NCBI GenBank assembly: GCA_023136245.1
Contig: JAGLRO010000021.1
Location: 1-37,556 of the forward strand
Source of the DNA: Candidatus Heimdallarchaeota archaeon
Lineage (GTDB): Archaea; Asgardarchaeota; Heimdallarchaeia; Heimdallarchaeales; Heimdallarchaeaceae
Length of the DNA stretch: 37,556 nt
Direction: 5' to 3'
Shown: positions 37,392 to 37,556 of the stretch, in pieces
How positions within the stretch are numbered: the first letter of the stretch is position 1
Layout: each line of letters begins with the position of its first letter
The notes under the pieces: generated by a model
The model's database searches: none
Told to the model about the DNA's origin: nothing
The model's input: the letters and a program-made list of their open reading frames with translations, nothing else
Made by a program: the position numbers and the translations under genes

Positions 37392-37556
37392 ATGCAAGCT
37401 AACATCCAAACAGAAGAGGATAAAATAATTGAAGGAATATTAAGCAAATTTAAGCATAAATTTGCTGTTTTAAGTGGAAAAGGTGGTACAGGAAAAACAA
37501 CTGTGGCTACTAATATGGCCGTTTCTCTTGGATCCGATGTCCAGGTCCTGGACTGT
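37392..37556 (+). CDS. MinD/Mrp-type P-loop ATPase (3' end runs off the window)
   Basis: MQANIQTEEDKIIEGILSKFKHKFAVLSGKGGTGKTTVATNMAVSLGSDVQVLDC: deviant Walker A KGGTGKT; SD GAGGTTAT upstream. Confidence 0.88.
   Translation, partial: MQANIQTEEDKIIEGILSKFKHKFAVLSGKGGTGKTTVATNMAVSLGSDVQVLDC

Noticed and set aside
1-37556. CRISPR arrays, transposases, integrases, rRNA or tRNA genes
   Set aside because: None recognised on reading through both strands; a tRNAscan/CRISPR finder run would be needed to exclude short or degenerate examples.

Overview
The window is a stretch of an AT-rich archaeal genome. It is very likely an Asgard archaeon: it has a strikingly eukaryote-like actin, a stand-alone Roadblock/LC7 protein, archaeal prefoldin beta with DUF3194, and an archaeal-type LeuRS. 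I count about 27 credible protein-coding genes, two of them truncated by the window edges (apgM on the left, a MinD/Mrp-type P-loop ATPase on the right). I saw no tRNA, rRNA, CRISPR array or transposon.

The most interesting signal is non-coding. All three aminoacyl-tRNA synthetase genes in the window (proS, thrS, leuS) have a 5' leader carrying ATGNNNGGTGAAT[A/T/G]TG. In proS and thrS the match extends to about 21 of 23 positions, GAGGACA(g)ATGwTAGGTGAATwTG, at an identical 20-nt spacing from a TATA box. In each leader the motif lies inside a long-range inverted repeat that starts near the predicted transcription start and spans about 79-110 nt. In each case an ORF starting at the motif's NTG stays open and ends 13-29 nt inside the synthetase gene, out of frame. 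I propose a shared aaRS leader (RNA switch and/or overlapping-uORF control).

Other points of interest: a class-III aminotransferase fused to an SCP2-like lipid-binding domain, an apparently circularly permuted family-5 solute-binding protein, an orphan C-terminal fragment of V/A-ATPase subunit C missing from the ORF track, an LRR protein next to actin, a possible cyclin-fold/TFB-like protein, and a bacterial-type ThrRS. All assignments are by eye; no searches or folding programs were run.
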